Source: an uncultured Gammaproteobacteria bacterium
Lineage (GTDB): Bacteria > Pseudomonadota > Gammaproteobacteria > Pseudomonadales > Azotimanducaceae_A
Length of the DNA: 6,398 bases
Assembly (NCBI GenBank): GCA_913041025.1
Contig: CAJWGQ010000167.1
Location: 1-6,398, forward strand
Direction: 5' to 3'
Shown here: one piece after another, positions 5,539-6,398 of the stretch
Layout: every line of letters begins with the position of its first letter
Position numbering within the stretch: the stretch's first letter is position 1
Position numbers and translations under genes: made by a program
The notes under the pieces: model-generated
What the model saw: only the letters and a program-made list of their open reading frames with translations
Database searches by the model: none
What the model was told of the DNA's origin: nothing

Positions 5539-6398
5539 TTATTTGTTTCCCTCGAGGACTAATTTTCCAATAACTTTACCGCTGATTTGATCGGAAAGTG
5601 CTTCTCTAATTTCAGATAAGGGTCGAGTTGAGACCTTGGCAGGATTCAATCGACCACTATCTATCCAGTCTAGAAGCGTTTTCTGCAGCGTGGGCGTCAG
5701 CGAAGGGTCGCTTCTCATTGCGCCACCCCAGTCAACGCCAACGATCGAGCTTTGTTTCAATAGCGCCAAATTTAACGGGATGCTGGGGATGGTCCCGCTC
5801 GCGAATCCGACCACGAGAAACCTTCCTCCTGGCGCTAACGATCTAAAGGCAGGCTCTGCTAAATCCCCACCGACCGGGTCATAAACCATGTTCAGTGATT
5901 CATTGCCAAGAAGCGCTTTTAATTCTGTTCGCCAGTCTTCCTTTGAGTAAAGTATCGTTTCGTCGGCCCCAGCTGAACTAGCCAGTTCTAGTTTTTCTGG
6001 AGAAGATGCGCCTGCGATGACATTGGCGCCCATCGCTTTGGCCACGGTGATAGCGGAAGAGCCAACACCACCTGATGCGCCTAGTATCAAAACATTTTCT
6101 CCAGCCTCGAGATTGCCGCAGTCTCTCAATCCAAAAAGGGCTGTCGAGTAGTTCGTGTAAAATCCTCCGGCGACTTCCACCGACAGCGAGTCCGGGATTA
6201 CAGTGCATTCCGAGGAGGGGACGGTCATGTGATCAGTATAGGCCCCGCGCCACATTCCCATGACTAGATCACCTGATTTTATATTGTTGACAGCACCGCC
6301 AACCTGAATGACTTCTCCCGCGAATTCTGAACCCGGGTAATAAGGCAGAGGAGGTTTGACCTGATATAAGCCCTGGACCATCAACGAATCCACATACC
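5539..6398 (-). CDS. NADPH:quinone oxidoreductase-like zinc-free MDR enzyme, 5' end outside the window
   Basis: The frame is open to the right edge, so the first 35-45 residues are missing; 285 residues are visible and E. coli Qor has 327. The visible part starts in the GroES-like domain, with PYYPGSEFAGEVIQVGGAV (about 18-36) and GDLVMG. The Rossmann domain follows, with the nucleotide-binding GASGGVGSSA (106-115), which replaces the zinc-ADH glycine motif in NADPH-dependent quinone reductase-type enzymes. VYDPVGG (171-177), GRFLVVGFASG and the C-terminal GKVIGKLVLEG complete the fold. There is no cysteine-rich structural-zinc lobe, so this is a zinc-free medium-chain reductase that probably reduces quinones or activated (enone or acyl) double bonds with NADPH in the cytoplasm. 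The exact substrate is unknown. The GTG at 6393 is internal (a Tyr codon precedes it and conserved family sequence continues), not a start. Its stop is 45 bases from the stop of the facing gene, with no clear terminator between. Confidence 0.93.
   Translation of the reverse strand, partial: YVDSLMVQGLYQVKPPLPYYPGSEFAGEVIQVGGAVNNIKSGDLVMGMWRGAYTDHMTVPSSECTVIPDSLSVEVAGGFYTNYSTALFGLRDCGNLEAGENVLILGASGGVGSSAITVAKAMGANVIAGASSPEKLELASSAGADETILYSKEDWRTELKALLGNESLNMVYDPVGGDLAEPAFRSLAPGGRFLVVGFASGTIPSIPLNLALLKQSSIVGVDWGGAMRSDPSLTPTLQKTLLDWIDSGRLNPAKVSTRPLSEIREALSDQISGKVIGKLVLEGNK

Noticed and set aside
6393..6393. GTG as start of the oxidoreductase
   Set aside because: The frame stays open to the window edge and the visible sequence begins inside the conserved GroES-like domain, so the true start is beyond the window.

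Overview
The window looks like a chromosomal segment of a Gram-negative gammaproteobacterium, probably a marine, mid-GC lineage. This is judged by eye from the protein families and from the Shine-Dalgarno-like sites. No mobile element, tRNA, rRNA, CRISPR array or long repeat was recognised. The longest stretch without a gene is about 220 bases.

Left part (2-1817): two same-strand SAM-dependent methyltransferases of the cyclopropane-fatty-acid synthase superfamily, overlapping by 8 bases. The first is cut by the left edge and belongs to the Cfa/UfaM-like branch. It has Ser and Gln where classical CFA synthases have the Cys and His that hold the catalytic bicarbonate. The second is closer to the coclaurine-N-methyltransferase-like branch and keeps those residues. 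The pair probably works on unsaturated acyl chains of membrane phospholipids, but the products cannot be read from sequence.

Middle part (1909-4412), same strand: a polytopic membrane protein of unknown function, a small NTF2-like/SnoaL-like protein, a PepSY-type membrane protein with one transmembrane helix at each end, and a secreted DUF1579-like beta-barrel-type protein. Gaps are 91, 66, 39 and 191 bases. The first four or five genes may be transcribed together. The last has its own plausible promoter and a strong ribosome binding site. Several genes in this stretch start with TTG or GTG.

Right part (4449-6398): a minus-strand membrane-anchored zinc-ribbon protein with an ambiguous start, then a divergent intergenic region with a stranded Shine-Dalgarno and very short reading frames. 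Next come a plus-strand small membrane-anchored protein of unknown function and, converging on it, the 3' part of a minus-strand NADPH:quinone oxidoreductase-like enzyme cut by the right edge.

The common theme of the left half is modification and maintenance of the cell envelope. The most interesting points are the unequal retention of catalytic residues in the methyltransferase tandem and the unidentified membrane protein that follows it.
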